Shown here in pieces: positions 5,665-5,741 of a stretch of 5,741 nt of DNA. Source of the DNA: Candidatus Sumerlaeota bacterium (GTDB lineage: Bacteria; Sumerlaeota; Sumerlaeia; JAFGJS01); the NCBI GenBank assembly GCA_016928995.1, contig JAFGJS010000064.1, positions 1 through 5,741 on the forward strand, written 5' to 3'. The notes beneath the pieces are model-generated. The model was given only the letters and a program-made list of their open reading frames with translations. It had not been told where the DNA came from and made no database searches. Position 1 is the stretch's first letter. Every line of letters starts with the position of its first letter. A program made the translations under genes and the position numbers.

Positions 5665-5741
5665 GTAAGCCTTTAGCCAAATGTTGCAAAGGGTGGCCGG
5701 GCTATGGTTCGGGCGGCTGCGCGGGGGGCAGGGGCGGCAGG

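Larger units (their letters stand above)
5378..5741. other. Structure-rich region without a convincing gene
   Basis: These 364 bases follow pilin 2 and contain no complete reading frame I can support. They hold two 10-bp palindromes (5398-5407 and 5423-5432), the alternative-hairpin block at 5460-5549, a small hairpin at 5578-5595, a terminator-like hairpin at 5621-5653 and a second small one at 5656-5670. The last 51 bases are G-rich. A frame starting at ATG 5681 runs open off the window edge but has no ribosome binding site, so a partial gene there is only possible. Confidence 0.6.

Noticed and set aside
1-5741. A defence, toxin-antitoxin or CRISPR system, prompted by the PIN domain.
   Set aside because: The PIN domain is part of a full-length PIN-PhoH fusion with no small antitoxin gene beside it, and no repeat-spacer array, transposase, integrase or other defence gene is visible.

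Overview
The window reads as bacterial chromosomal DNA of moderately high GC. It holds five well-supported protein genes and several non-coding elements. The two pilins have a C-terminal layout (GAKEQYAL, then TCxAGGxYTVN, then a HVLQ end) that I associate with Verrucomicrobiota, Lentisphaerae and other PVC-like or neighbouring phyla. Their presence beside a polytopic GT-C-like protein fits that assignment. The taxonomic guess is an inference from recollection of family style, not a database result.

Layout. Positions 1-184 are non-coding, with a small A/T-rich inverted repeat and a plausible sigma70-type promoter (TTGACA at 119). At 185-598 (+) lies a single-domain CheY-like response regulator. 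At 842-2164 (+) lies a PIN-PhoH ATPase. It is convergent, with a 17-base gap, with a 622-codon minus-strand gene (2182-4050). That gene encodes a multi-spanning GT-C-like membrane protein with a soluble C-terminal part and a TPR-like end. A 376-base divergent regulatory region (4051-4426) follows. Next come a type IV-type prepilin (4427-4792), a strong intrinsic terminator (4878-4924) and a second, related but atypical prepilin (4979-5377). The last 364 bases hold no convincing complete gene but are dense in inverted repeats.

The most informative part is the region upstream of the first pilin. It shows a full sigma54-type control architecture in the right order. First comes a 7-5-7 palindrome plus a third half-site (4155-4182, about -200). 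Next is an exact match to the IHF consensus (4270-4282, about -83). Last is a TGGCAC-N5-TTGCT promoter (4333-4348) with the required GG-N10-GC spacing. A good Shine-Dalgarno then precedes the prepilin start. This suggests pilin 1 is a strongly regulated major pilin activated by an enhancer-binding protein of the PilR/NtrC class.

Pilin 2 sits behind the terminator. It keeps the prepilin peptidase site and Glu5 but lacks Gly14 and Pro22 of the mature N-terminal helix, so it may be a minor pilin or pseudopilin. Downstream of pilin 2, one sequence block can pair with either an upstream or a downstream partner, giving two mutually exclusive hairpins. Two simpler hairpins follow. This could be a structured RNA, an attenuator-like leader for a gene beyond the window, or a repeat element. 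I see no CRISPR array, tRNA, rRNA, insertion sequence or recognisable defence system.
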